A DNA stretch of 64,000 bases from Nostoc sp. LEGE 06077. Lineage in GTDB: Bacteria > Cyanobacteriota > Cyanobacteriia > Cyanobacteriales > Nostocaceae. This document shows positions 17,752 through 25,728 of the stretch, piece after piece. The notes below the pieces were generated by a model, which saw only the letters and a program-made list of their open reading frames with translations, had not been told where the DNA came from and made no database searches. The first letter of the stretch is position 1. Each line of letters opens with the position of its first letter. The stretch is from positions 24,629 to 88,628 of the forward strand of contig NZ_JADEWI010000021.1 of assembly GCF_015207705.1 (NCBI RefSeq). The letters are read 5' to 3'. A program made the position numbers and the translations under genes.

Positions 17752-18012
17752 TTACTTTTCTAATCTCACTGCATACCACTGTAAATATTGTCCAGTTCCA
17801 ATATCCAACTCACAACTAGTATCAATGAGATATTGAACTTGAGCTTCCAAAGAATCAATATTTTGTAGATCTGGCGGTAAATCTTGGGAATTAATTGTTT
17901 GTAAAACTGTTTTTAGTTTTTCAAATAATTCTGATGCTGTCAAAAATTGTTCTGGTTGATTAGTCTCTAACACCACAAAATTATCTTGTTGATACATTAA
18001 AGAGTCTGGCAT
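17752..18012 (-). CDS. Chlororespiratory reduction 7 (CRR7)-like protein
   Basis: The 86-residue protein starts MPDSLMYQQDNFVVLETNQP and continues with EQFLTASELFEKLK. This resembles the CRR7 family, small proteins in cyanobacteria and chloroplasts. In plants CRR7 is needed for accumulation of the chloroplast NADH dehydrogenase-like complex; the cyanobacterial role is less clear. It is soluble, with no transmembrane segment or signal peptide. The end WYAVRLEK is also family-like from memory. It is monocistronic, and its 5' side faces a long non-coding gap. Confidence 0.72.
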   Translation of the reverse strand: MPDSLMYQQDNFVVLETNQPEQFLTASELFEKLKTVLQTINSQDLPPDLQNIDSLEAQVQYLIDTSCELDIGTGQYLQWYAVRLEK

Positions 18013-18947
18013 AGCTGTACTTGAGTTAATTTAAATTATTTTCTGGAAAAATTTCAAATGCAATCAAATTAGTTAAATAAATTTTTCCTAAATAGTACCT
18101 TTATATATTGTAAGCAGTAAATGAGGATTTTTTGAAAGCTATATCTATGTTTTGTATTTCACATAAATGATTCAGAACGAAATCAGGAATTTTACGTAAC
18201 TCTCAAGTTAATTAGCCGCTCAACAATAAAGTTTATTATACAACTTGATATTAACCTCACGTATTTTATGTAATTACCCGTCAATTGAAATGGGTTAAGT
18301 TTAACAATATGTATAAATAAAAAACAGTCAAGCGATCGCCAGATTTAGGTTTAGCTATTTGCTGGGCAATATTCTGTAATTGCTGAGAATATCCTCAGTA
18401 TGTGTCTAAAGTCACTTTAGAGCTTAATAACCATAGTGTAGATTTGAAGTTTTGCTCAAAATAGTAATTACACTTTATCACTAGGGAAATATAAATATAA
18501 GACTTCCTTCTAAAGCCAGATCTAGCCAATTAAAAATTGCCTTTCCCTTTTCAGTAAATTGTCTATGAAACAGATTTATCCAAACTTTTCTTTGCTGAAG
18601 CTCATTAAATATTCTTTTGACCAGAAAAAATTGATTGTGCAGTTAGACAGCTTGGGTATAAAATTTATAGCCTTGATTGAGCTTTTATGCGATCGCCGCC
18701 TTAGTTGCCAGTCAGATAGTTTGTGGCATCAGATAGTGGTGCTAACAAGCATTAAGTTTAGACATCCTGTACAACTCAGACCGTTACTGTATCTCCAACT
18801 TTTGCTGCGGTCATAAACTTCCAGCTAGTTGCCTTCCAGTAAGATTTACTGTCATAAAATCTTGCTCATTGGCTATTTGTTTGTGTTATGCAGGTTTTCT
18901 CAAGTTTCCCCCTCGTCGATACTTTCATTTTCTGTGGAACGCAATTC
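18013..18947. other. Long gap (about 935 bases) without a convincing gene
   Basis: The gap separates the CRR7-like gene (minus) and the diguanylate cyclase gene (plus), so both promoters should be here. It is very A+T rich up to about 18300. An 85-codon frame (18559-18816) has no ribosome site or recognisable similarity and is not called. I see no tRNA or strong terminator. If the cyclase starts at the ATG at 18888, the gap is 60 bases shorter. Confidence 0.4.
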
Positions 18948-19970
18948 ATGTCAGGCTTAAGCCCATTTTCTCTTCCTAAACAACCTCCAGTAATTCTGGT
19001 GGCTGATGATGATAAGACCATCCGCCTGCTTTTGCGTGAAGCTATGGAACAAGAAGGCTATCGAGTTGTTGAGGTTGCAGACGGTAAGCAGTGTTTAGAT
19101 GCTTATGAGACTGTCAAACCAGACATAGTATTGCTAGATGCAATTATGCCTGTAATGGATGGCTTTACTTGTTGTAAGCACTTGCTCCAAATTGCCAGAA
19201 ATAACCTGATGTCAGCACTGGCAAACCTTGATACTGACTCGGCTACGGGCAACACTGTTATCTCCAAATTATGGGAACGCACACCGATATTAATGATCAC
19301 CAGTTTGGATGATGCCGAGTCTGTTGACCGTGCCTTTGAAGCAGGAGCATCTGATTATGTTACTAAGCCAATTCATTGGGCAGTTTTACGCCAGCGTTTA
19401 CGTCGTCTGCTACAGCAAGCTCAAGTATACAAACAATTAGAAGCAGCCAATCTAGCTTTACAGCAACTTGCTAATGTTGATGGCTTAACAGGTCTTGCTA
19501 ATCGCCGTCGTTTTGATGAATATCTCAATACACAGTGGATTAATCTGGCACAGGAGGAATCTCCTTTGTCATTAATTTTATGTGATATCGATTATTTCAA
19601 ATTTTATAACGATCAATATGGTCATCCAGCTGGAGATGTTTGCTTACAAAAGGTCGGTGCTGTTTTGAGCAAAAATGCCCAAAAACATCACGATTTAGTC
19701 GCACGTTACGGGGGTGAAGAATTTGCTGTAGTTATGCCAAATACTCATGCCTCTGGTGCATTTCATGTAGCGACAATCATGCAATCTGGTGTCCAAAATT
19801 TACAAATTGCTCACGATGCTTCTGCTGTGAATGAGTATGTCACCCTGAGCATAGGCGTAGCTACCTTAATTCCTACATGGGAATTGTCTCCTTCCGATTT
19901 GATTGTGGCAGCCGATAAAGCGCTTTACACAGCAAAGGCCGAAGGACGTAATCGGATTATTCTCAGATGA
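18948..19970 (+). CDS. Response regulator with diguanylate cyclase (REC-GGDEF) output
   Basis: The protein is about 340 residues. The receiver domain comes first (VADDDKTIRLLLREAM, phospho-Asp in IVLLDAIMPVMDGF, Lys in YVTKPIHW), with an insertion of about 25 residues before its fourth strand. A short coiled-coil linker follows (AQVYKQLEAANLALQQLA), then GGDEF (DGLTGLANRRRFDEYL, DIDYFKFYNDQYGH). The active-site motif is RYGGEEF, so it should make cyclic di-GMP from GTP. The inhibitory I-site position reads KHHD instead of RxxD, so product inhibition may be weak. I chose the ATG at 18948; the ATG at 18888 would add 20 hydrophobic residues without a ribosome site. A bidirectional terminator follows. 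Confidence 0.9.
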   Translation: MSGLSPFSLPKQPPVILVADDDKTIRLLLREAMEQEGYRVVEVADGKQCLDAYETVKPDIVLLDAIMPVMDGFTCCKHLLQIARNNLMSALANLDTDSATGNTVISKLWERTPILMITSLDDAESVDRAFEAGASDYVTKPIHWAVLRQRLRRLLQQAQVYKQLEAANLALQQLANVDGLTGLANRRRFDEYLNTQWINLAQEESPLSLILCDIDYFKFYNDQYGHPAGDVCLQKVGAVLSKNAQKHHDLVARYGGEEFAVVMPNTHASGAFHVATIMQSGVQNLQIAHDASAVNEYVTLSIGVATLIPTWELSPSDLIVAADKALYTAKAEGRNRIILR

Positions 19971-20060
19971 AATAGCCACGAACCCAAGCTCATGATCTTG
20001 AAATTATCAGTGCTTATCTGACTGAAAACCACCAGAGAAAAATATGAATCTAATACAAAA

Positions 20061-20086
20061 AAAGAAGCCTATTTTGGGCTTCTTTT
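20061..20086. terminator. Bidirectional terminator between the cyclase gene and rplL
   Basis: AAAGAAGCC (20061-20069) pairs with GGCTTCTTT (20077-20085), flanked by A and T runs on both sides. It can end both the diguanylate cyclase transcript and the convergent ribosomal-protein operon. Confidence 0.88.
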
Positions 20087-20110
20087 TTCAACACTAGTAT
20101 TGAAACTGTA

Positions 20111-20497
20111 CTATTTCACAGTCACTTTACCACCAGCTTCTTCAATTCGCTTCTTAGCATCTTCAGCTGCATCTTTAGCAATAGCTTCTTTAACAGCCTT
20201 GGGTGCAGCTTCTACCAAGTCTTTTGCTTCTTTCAGACCTAGACCAGTCAATTCCCGGACAATCTTCAGTACGGCAATCTTCTTGTCAGCAGGAACAGAT
20301 TCTAGAATTACGTCAAATTCAGTTTTCTCTTCTACTGGTTCAGGTGCAGCAGCAGCACCAGGAGCAGCAATAGCTACGCCAACGGGTGCAGCAGCACTTA
20401 CGCCAAAAGCTTCTTCAATTTGCTTAACTAATTCAGCAGCTTCTAGCAAGCTCAAGGATTTCAACTGTTCTAAAATAGCATCGGTTGTTGCAGACAT
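20111..20497 (-). CDS. rplL: 50S ribosomal protein L7/L12
   Basis: The 128-residue stalk protein recruits translation factors to the ribosome. The N-terminal dimerisation domain ([31 protein letters not shown]) is followed by an Ala/Pro/Gly hinge ([18 protein letters not shown]) and the C-terminal factor-binding domain ([39 protein letters not shown], ending [10 protein letters not shown]). It is last in the minus-strand block secE-nusG-rplK-rplA-rplJ-rplL, 83 bases after rplJ. That spacer contains short direct repeats of TGTCATT and TGACTATT type. Confidence 0.98.
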   Translation of the reverse strand: MSATTDAILEQLKSLSLLEAAELVKQIEEAFGVSAAAPVGVAIAAPGAAAAPEPVEEKTEFDVILESVPADKKIAVLKIVRELTGLGLKEAKDLVEAAPKAVKEAIAKDAAEDAKKRIEEAGGKVTVK

Positions 20498-20580
20498 GGA
20501 TGTAACTCCTGTAATGTTTGATTAGTTATTAGTGATCTGTCATTTGTCATTTGTCATTATCACTGACTATTGACTCTTGA

Positions 20581-21120
20581 CTATTCAGCCGAACTTCCTT
20601 GTTCTTGTTCGGCCACAGCCTGTAAAGCCCGCGCCAAGCCACCAGGAACTTCGTTGATACCCACAGCAATTTTTGTTGCCAAAGCGTTGATAGCGCCAGC
20701 AATTTGACCCATGAGTTGTTCTTTGGATGGCAAGTCACCTAGAGCCTTGACATCGGCTTCTCTTAGCAAGCGGCCTTCCATGACACCGCCACGCATTTCT
20801 GTTTTTTTGGTGGCTTTTTGGAAGTCTTGGTAAGCCTTAATTGCTGATGAGAAGTCCTCTTTGACTAACAAAAAGGCGGAAGAACCTTTGAGCAACTCTG
20901 ACAGTGGTTGCCATTTTTCATCCTCTTGAATGGCAATACCCATTAAGGTATTTTTGGCAACTGTACAAGTAGTGCCAGTCGGACGCAACCGCCGCCGCAA
21001 ATCTGTGATTTCGGCAACTGTTAGCCCTTGGTATTCAATTACAAGTGCCAAAGTTGACTCACTCAAAGATTGTTTGAGGTCAGCAACTATTTCTTGTTTG
21101 TTTTCTAACGTTCGACCCAT
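20581..21120 (-). CDS. rplJ: 50S ribosomal protein L10
   Basis: The 179-residue protein anchors L7/L12 dimers to 23S rRNA. It starts [20 protein letters not shown] and continues with [20 protein letters not shown] and [15 protein letters not shown], the usual L10 N-terminal fold. The C-terminal helix that binds L12 is [20 protein letters not shown], with a Gln/Glu-rich end. It lies directly before rplL and after rplA, with a 300-base untranslated interval upstream. That interval probably contains the autoregulatory L10 leader, to which the L10(L12) complex binds in many bacteria. Confidence 0.97.
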   Translation of the reverse strand: MGRTLENKQEIVADLKQSLSESTLALVIEYQGLTVAEITDLRRRLRPTGTTCTVAKNTLMGIAIQEDEKWQPLSELLKGSSAFLLVKEDFSSAIKAYQDFQKATKKTEMRGGVMEGRLLREADVKALGDLPSKEQLMGQIAGAINALATKIAVGINEVPGGLARALQAVAEQEQGSSAE

Positions 21121-21420
21121 CTTGTTTCACCTCCAAGGGCAAAATCAGTGATTTCCCTGCTTGTGTGTTCTAGTTGTGAGTAACCCAAAACAATAAACCC
21201 CGATTTCTTCAACCGGGGTTTCACAGCAAAACTCTTGACGCTGTAGCACTTACACTTTTTAGGTAGGACTTCAGCTAATGAGAATTTTTACCTCGGCAGG
21301 ATATTAAGCTATTGGCACCTGCTGTCTCCGGTTTGGATTATTTAGTTTTGTCGTTAGTCACTTGTCTTTTGCCGTTTATCTCTAATAAATGACCCTTGAC
21401 TTATGACTAATGACTAAAAA
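21121..21420 (-). promoter_or_regulatory. L10-leader region with hairpin between rplA and rplJ
   Basis: This is a 300-base untranslated interval before rplJ. On the minus strand it contains a strong hairpin of AAACCCCG (21214-21221 side) and CGGGGTTT (21195-21202 side) with an 11-base loop, followed by a T-containing stretch. It could act as an attenuator or as part of the ribosomal protein L10 leader known upstream of rplJL in many bacteria. The exact L10 consensus was not verified. The rplA-proximal part holds short direct repeats (TGACTTATGACTAATGACT type). Confidence 0.5.
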
Positions 21421-22137
21421 TTAAGCAGCTTCGGTAAGTTTTAAATCCCGTAAAGCGGTGATATCAACTTTAATCGAAGGCCCCATAGTAGCAGATATAT
21501 AGAAGGTTCGCCAATAGCGACCTTTTGCTCCTGAAGGACGGTTGCGGTCAACTGTTTCTTGCAAGGCCTTCAGATTGACTAATAAATCTTCTGGCGAGAA
21601 ACCTGCCTTACCAAACATAACATGGACAATACCAGTACGATCAGCCCGAAATTCTAATTTACCAGCTTTGAATTCGGCGATCGCACCTGCAACGTCAAAT
21701 GTTACTGTACCACCTTTGGGAGACGGCATCAAACCACGGGGGCCTAGCAATTTACCTAGTTTGGCTACCTGTGGCATGACATCTGGTGTAGCAATCAGTT
21801 TATCGAAGTCCATCATGCCTTTTTGAATTTGGTCAATCAGTTCTTCGGAACCAACAATATCAGCACCAGCGTTACTTGCTTCTGTTACTTTTTCACCTCT
21901 AGCGATAACTGCTACCCGGACAATTTGTCCTGTACCTTTGGGTAGTGCTACCGTTGTCCGCAACTGTTGGTCTGTATATTTGGGGTCAATTCCCAACCGG
22001 ATATGCGCTTCTGCGGCTTCAGCAAATTTAGCTGTTGCTGTTTCTTTGAGTAGTGTTAAAGCTTCTAGGGGTGAATATTCCCTATCCTCTACTTTTGCTT
22101 GCAGTTCTCGCAAGCGACGTGATAATTTTTTTCCCAT
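21421..22137 (-). CDS. rplA: 50S ribosomal protein L1
   Basis: The 238-residue protein of the ribosomal L1 stalk starts [20 protein letters not shown]. Diagnostic segments are [48 protein letters not shown] and the C-terminal [14 protein letters not shown]. The length is normal. In other bacteria L1 also represses its own operon by binding the rplK leader; I did not identify that site here. It is preceded by a 157-base spacer after rplK containing short repeats rich in TCCTGCC. Confidence 0.98.
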   Translation of the reverse strand: MGKKLSRRLRELQAKVEDREYSPLEALTLLKETATAKFAEAAEAHIRLGIDPKYTDQQLRTTVALPKGTGQIVRVAVIARGEKVTEASNAGADIVGSEELIDQIQKGMMDFDKLIATPDVMPQVAKLGKLLGPRGLMPSPKGGTVTFDVAGAIAEFKAGKLEFRADRTGIVHVMFGKAGFSPEDLLVNLKALQETVDRNRPSGAKGRYWRTFYISATMGPSIKVDITALRDLKLTEAA

Positions 22138-22294
22138 TTTTTTCTCCTGGGGTCATTGGCGAAGCTTGGCTTCTCCCCCGATAGTTTTTTAAATGCTAAG
22201 TGCTTTACACCGAGCAAAGCCGAAGTATGAGTGCGGAGTATGAAGTTCTACTATTTACTTCTGCCTCCTGCCCCCGGTCTCCTGCCTTTTTGTA

Positions 22295-22720
22295 CTATTC
22301 AGTAATGGTTACGCCCATATTTTTAGCGGTTCCGGCCACGATGTTCATTGCCGCGTCGATGTCGTTGGCATTGAGATCGGGTAATTTAGTTTGGGCAATT
22401 TCTCGCAATTGTGCTTGAGTAATTGAGCCAACTTTCTTTTTGTTGGGTTCGTTGGAACCTCTTTCGATTTTCGCTGCTTTGCGAATTAATACTGATGCTG
22501 GCGGGGTTTTGAGTACAAATGTGAAACTCCGATCTTCATAAACCGAAATTTCTACAGGGATTACCATACCAGCTTGGTCGGCTGTTTTGGCGTTGTACTC
22601 TTTGCAGAACATCATGATGTTAACGCCATGTTGACCCAATGCAGGGCCTACTGGCGGTGCTGGGTTGGCTTTTCCAGCGTTCAGGGCCAGTTTAATGACC
22701 GCTACTACTTTTTTCGCCAT
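22295..22720 (-). CDS. rplK: 50S ribosomal protein L11
   Basis: The 141-residue protein is part of the GTPase-associated centre of the ribosome. It starts [20 protein letters not shown], then [20 protein letters not shown], the typical L11 N-terminal domain. The C-terminal rRNA-binding part includes [20 protein letters not shown] and [20 protein letters not shown]. It begins only six bases after nusG ends, so the two are cotranscribed and probably translationally linked. Confidence 0.98.
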   Translation of the reverse strand: MAKKVVAVIKLALNAGKANPAPPVGPALGQHGVNIMMFCKEYNAKTADQAGMVIPVEISVYEDRSFTFVLKTPPASVLIRKAAKIERGSNEPNKKKVGSITQAQLREIAQTKLPDLNANDIDAAMNIVAGTAKNMGVTITE

Positions 22721-22726
22721 CTGTAT

Positions 22727-23359
22727 TTAGCTCTGTTTCTCTACCTGATTAAATTCCAATTCCACTGGTGTATCTCGGCCAAAAATCGAGAGCAAGGCTT
22801 TGAGTTTACTTCGCTCTGGACTGACTTCAATCACCTCGCCTTCAAAGTCCTTAAATGGCCCAGAAAGCACGATTATCTTATCACCTGTGGCCATGTCAAT
22901 TTTGACAACTGGCTCTTGTTCGGCGGTTTGTTTGAATATACGCTCTACTTCTGAGTAACTCAGAGGTACTGGTTTAACGTGACCACGACCTTTAGCACTG
23001 CCACGTTTTTGTTCTGCACCCACAAAGTTAATGACATGAGAGGTGTTACGCACTACCTGCCATGTATCGTCATTCAGTACCATCCGTACTAGCACATAGC
23101 CAGGAAAAACTTTTTCTTCTGTGTGCTGGCGACTCCCGTCTTTACGGATTTTTACCGCTGGTGTGTGTGGGATTTCGACTTGAATTATTTTGTCTCCAAC
23201 GTCAAATGTTTGGATACGTTGTTCCAAATTTGTTTTGACGCGTTTTTCACAGCCGGAGGCTACTTGCACCGCATACCACCGCGCTTCTTTGAGCGCCGCT
23301 TCTGCTGTTTCCTCTGACTGCAAATTTGAGTTAAGTGGGTCGTCTGTTGCAAAAGTCAT
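22727..23359 (-). CDS. nusG: Transcription termination/antitermination protein NusG
   Basis: The protein is 210 residues with the ATG at 23359. It has the NGN domain (ARWYAVQVASGCEKRVKTNL, VFPGYVLVRMVLNDDTWQVV) and a C-terminal KOW domain (ATGDKIIVLSGPFKDFEGEV). It binds RNA polymerase and couples transcription to ribosomes or Rho. The frame stays open for 41 codons upstream into secE, but the start at 23359 is favoured. It overlaps the secE stop as TGATG, a classical coupling arrangement, and it precedes the short acidic extension common in cyanobacterial NusG. Confidence 0.95.
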   Translation of the reverse strand: MTFATDDPLNSNLQSEETAEAALKEARWYAVQVASGCEKRVKTNLEQRIQTFDVGDKIIQVEIPHTPAVKIRKDGSRQHTEEKVFPGYVLVRMVLNDDTWQVVRNTSHVINFVGAEQKRGSAKGRGHVKPVPLSYSEVERIFKQTAEQEPVVKIDMATGDKIIVLSGPFKDFEGEVIEVSPERSKLKALLSIFGRDTPVELEFNQVEKQS

Positions 23360-23580
23360 CAGAACACCTGTTTTGCCGCCCAAGCAAACAATCCATCCAC
23401 CAAATAAATCAAAGATGCGGAGAGTGTCACCATTAACAGGACGGCTGCTGATTCGCTCACTAGCTGTCTTCGACTTGGCCAAACTACTTTTTCAAGTTCT
23501 TCTTTCGTCCCTTGAATGAAGTTTTGCAAGTTTAATCCACTAGTGTTTTCTGGCAATTCAGCTTCACTTTTTTTAGCCAC
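23359..23580 (-). CDS. secE: Preprotein translocase subunit SecE
   Basis: The 73-residue protein has the short bacterial SecE form. It has a polar start (MAKKSEAELPENTSG), the amphipathic helix and conserved turn (FIQGTKEELEKVVWPSRRQL), and one transmembrane helix (VLLMVTLSASLIYLVDGLF). It stabilises SecY in the Sec translocon in plasma and thylakoid membranes. Its TGA overlaps the nusG ATG by one base. A tRNA-Trp gene lies upstream, the common secE neighbourhood. Confidence 0.97.
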   Translation of the reverse strand: MAKKSEAELPENTSGLNLQNFIQGTKEELEKVVWPSRRQLVSESAAVLLMVTLSASLIYLVDGLFAWAAKQVF

Positions 23581-23773
23581 TGTTGTTTATCCCCCCGTTT
23601 CTTGTACAGCTGTATATTGCTAATTTTGATTTTACTTTTACAGCTTTGATTCCATCCTGCCTATTTGCCGCAAAAAATTCTTAATTATCAAACAATTATA
23701 CCCGAAATCATAAGCACTAACTACTGTATTAGTAGAAGTGCTACTGTTTCGGGTTTTATTTTTTGCTTGCGAG

Positions 23774-23846
23774 CGCGCCCTGGAGGACTTGAACCCCCGA
23801 CATCAGGTTTTGGAGACCTGCGTTCTACCAACTGAACTAAGAGCGC
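23774..23846 (-). tRNA. trnW: tRNA-Trp (CCA)
   Basis: The 73-base gene folds as a normal cloverleaf on the minus strand. Acceptor GCGCTCT pairs with AGGGCGC (one G-U), discriminator G. The D arm contains AGTTCAGTTGGTAGAA. The anticodon stem is CAGGT / ACCTG with loop CTCCAAA, anticodon CCA. The T arm contains GGTTCAAGTCC. No CCA end is encoded. It lies upstream of secE on the same strand. Confidence 0.95.
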
Positions 23847-23943
23847 ACAGGTTGGTTTTGATTCGGTGATTGCGCTGAACTTTTATTTAGTTTAACGCAA
23901 TTGCGATTCTTATTGTACATGATTTTTGTCGGGGAAACAACTT

Positions 23944-23959
23944 AGCGGCAAAAGCCGCT
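23944..23959 (-). terminator. Hairpin after rplS
   Basis: AGCGGC and GCCGCT pair around a four-base loop about 40 bases downstream of the rplS stop. The following T run is weak, so this may be a processing or stabilising hairpin rather than a full terminator. Confidence 0.45.
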
Positions 23960-23996
23960 TGTTAATTGAGATTTCTCTCATACCCTGAGCAAAAAA

Positions 23997-24359
23997 TTAC
24001 AAAGGACGGTCGAAACGTTGCTTGATCCGGGTGGCTTTACCAACGCGATCGCGCAGATAGTACAGTTTAGCACGCCGCACCTTACCACGACGGATAACTT
24101 TGATGCTGTCGATGCGAGGGGAATGCAATAAAAACACTCGCTCTACGCCTACGCCTTGAAATACGCGGCGAACGGTAATAGTTTCGTTAATACCACCGTT
24201 GCGTTTAGCAATGACAACGCCTTCGTAGGGTTGTACGCGGTATTTTTCGCCTTCTTTGATTTTTACGCCGACTTTGACTGTATCGCCCACATAAATGTTG
24301 GGCAAATTAGATTTTAGTTGTTCCGCTTCTATGGAGCGGATGATCTCTTGAGCGTTCAT
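23997..24359 (-). CDS. rplS: 50S ribosomal protein L19
   Basis: The 120-residue protein of the 30S-50S interface starts [20 protein letters not shown]. Family segments are [60 protein letters not shown] and [20 protein letters not shown]. The length is normal. It is probably transcribed on its own, ahead of tRNA-Trp and secE on the same strand. Confidence 0.98.
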   Translation of the reverse strand: MNAQEIIRSIEAEQLKSNLPNIYVGDTVKVGVKIKEGEKYRVQPYEGVVIAKRNGGINETITVRRVFQGVGVERVFLLHSPRIDSIKVIRRGKVRRAKLYYLRDRVGKATRIKQRFDRPL

Positions 24360-24512
24360 AGCCTATCTGGTGAAAAACTCACAATCATCCATAATAAGTC
24401 GAGAATCTGCTTTCAGTCTAGTGATATGTGAGATTTATAATTTTTTCCCCGATCCCACAGATCGAAAAATGAAAGCTATATTGCATAAAGCTTTGCTACA
24501 GGTGTGATATTT

Positions 24513-25451
24513 ATGAAATTTAGCGTCGTGATCACTACCTATGACCGCGTAAGCTTACTACGCCGAGCCGTTGATTCTGCTATCAACCAAACAATTCCTT
24601 GCGAAGTGATTGTAGCTGATGATTGTTCTACTGATGAGACGCAAGCCTACGTAGAAAGCTTAGGTAATAAAGTAATTTACCATCGAAATGAGGTAAATAA
24701 AGGTCATGCAGCCACGGTGAATGCAGGAGTCAATCAAGCTAGTGGCGACTGGATTAAATTTTTGGATGATGACGACTATTTGGCTACCAATTGTATCGAA
24801 GAGATGGCCAAGGCGATCGCTCTTTGTCCGAGTGCCGTGATTTGCTCTTGTGTAGCGGCGCAGGTAGATGAACAGGAAGTAGAACTCAGTCGTACCCCTC
24901 ACCTTGGGCCTGGATTAGCTTTTTCCGTTCCCCAAGCCGATATTCACTATGGAATGCTTTTGGAATTACTGCCCTTTGGGACACCTGTACAAGTTGCTTG
25001 TAGTCGGGATGCTTTTTGGCAAACAGAAGGCTGGGATTCCCAACTTGATGCTAACTGTGATGACATCGATTCTTGGCTACGCATTGCCCAATTTGGGGAT
25101 GCGATTTTTATCAATCAATGTTTAGCTTATCGGACGATTTGGACAGGTGCTTATAATCATAAATTCTCTGTATCCAAGCGGTTAGATACCAATATTTTAA
25201 TCAAAGAAAAAATTCATGCTTTAGTTAATGAAAAGCATCGCCATGATATTCCCAAAATGCCAGATATAAGAAGATATTTGATATTACATTGGGCTTTTGT
25301 AGAACTGAAGCAGAAAAATTTTCCTGACTTTCTGATGATGTTAAACAAATCGGCATTCTCGCCAATGGTTTGGAAAATTTTCTTAACTACTGTCTTCTTA
25401 CGTCGGTTGCATTTTCAGAGTAAAATTATCCGCAAGTTTGTCTTATATTAG
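24513..25451 (+). CDS. Family 2 glycosyltransferase
   Basis: The protein is about 312 residues with a GT-A fold at the N terminus: FSVVITTYDRVSLLRRAVDS, then EVIVADDCSTDETQAYVESL. The nucleotide-sugar site is WIKFLDDDDYLATNCIEEMA, whose DDD corresponds to the metal-binding DxD. Further on, WDSQLDANCDDIDSWLRIAQ is the acceptor-side acidic motif. The C-terminal 80 residues are helical and basic, perhaps membrane-associated. It likely transfers a sugar to a cell-surface glycan; donor and acceptor are unknown. The ATG at 24513 follows an AGG-containing ribosome site, and a GTG at 24504 would add three residues. It is a lone gene, not in a polysaccharide cluster. Confidence 0.87.
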   Translation: MKFSVVITTYDRVSLLRRAVDSAINQTIPCEVIVADDCSTDETQAYVESLGNKVIYHRNEVNKGHAATVNAGVNQASGDWIKFLDDDDYLATNCIEEMAKAIALCPSAVICSCVAAQVDEQEVELSRTPHLGPGLAFSVPQADIHYGMLLELLPFGTPVQVACSRDAFWQTEGWDSQLDANCDDIDSWLRIAQFGDAIFINQCLAYRTIWTGAYNHKFSVSKRLDTNILIKEKIHALVNEKHRHDIPKMPDIRRYLILHWAFVELKQKNFPDFLMMLNKSAFSPMVWKIFLTTVFLRRLHFQSKIIRKFVLY

Positions 25452-25522
25452 AGGTTCACTCAAAATCAGTTGTGAGCAATTTAAGGAACAAGCGCGAATA
25501 GAATTCACAGCAGTTTTATCTG

Positions 25523-25652
25523 TTATAAGTAGGTCGGTGTTAAAAATTGTCGTTATGACAAGGCAGGAGGCAGAGGGCAGGAGGAAAGAGGTTTTCTAGC
25601 CACTTTACTGTTCGTTACATAGTTCGGTTTATTTGCACTTTTCTACTTATAT
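25523..25652 (+). repeat. MITE-like dispersed repeat, copy A
   Basis: The left end, TATAAGTAGGTCGGTGTTAA followed by AATTGTCGTTATGACAAGGC and AGGAGG, is nearly identical to the reverse complement of bases 53262-53309. The right end (CTTTTCTACTTATA) is a weak inverted match of the left end. The interior is decayed and contains short GGCAGGAG repeats. No transposase is encoded, which suggests a non-autonomous miniature element in the 277-base gap between the glycosyltransferase and the efflux gene. Confidence 0.65.
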
Positions 25653-25728
25653 AGCCATGAGTCCATTCGCATAAAACCAACATAATACTTTTTACTTATT
25701 ACTTCTCATTTTATTTTCTAGCCTTGAT

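Noticed and set aside
18559..18816. Plus-strand frame of 85 codons (MSMKQIYPNF...)
   Set aside because: It starts with a rare codon, has no ribosome site, unusual composition and no recognised motif, and sits in a gap that must hold a promoter.
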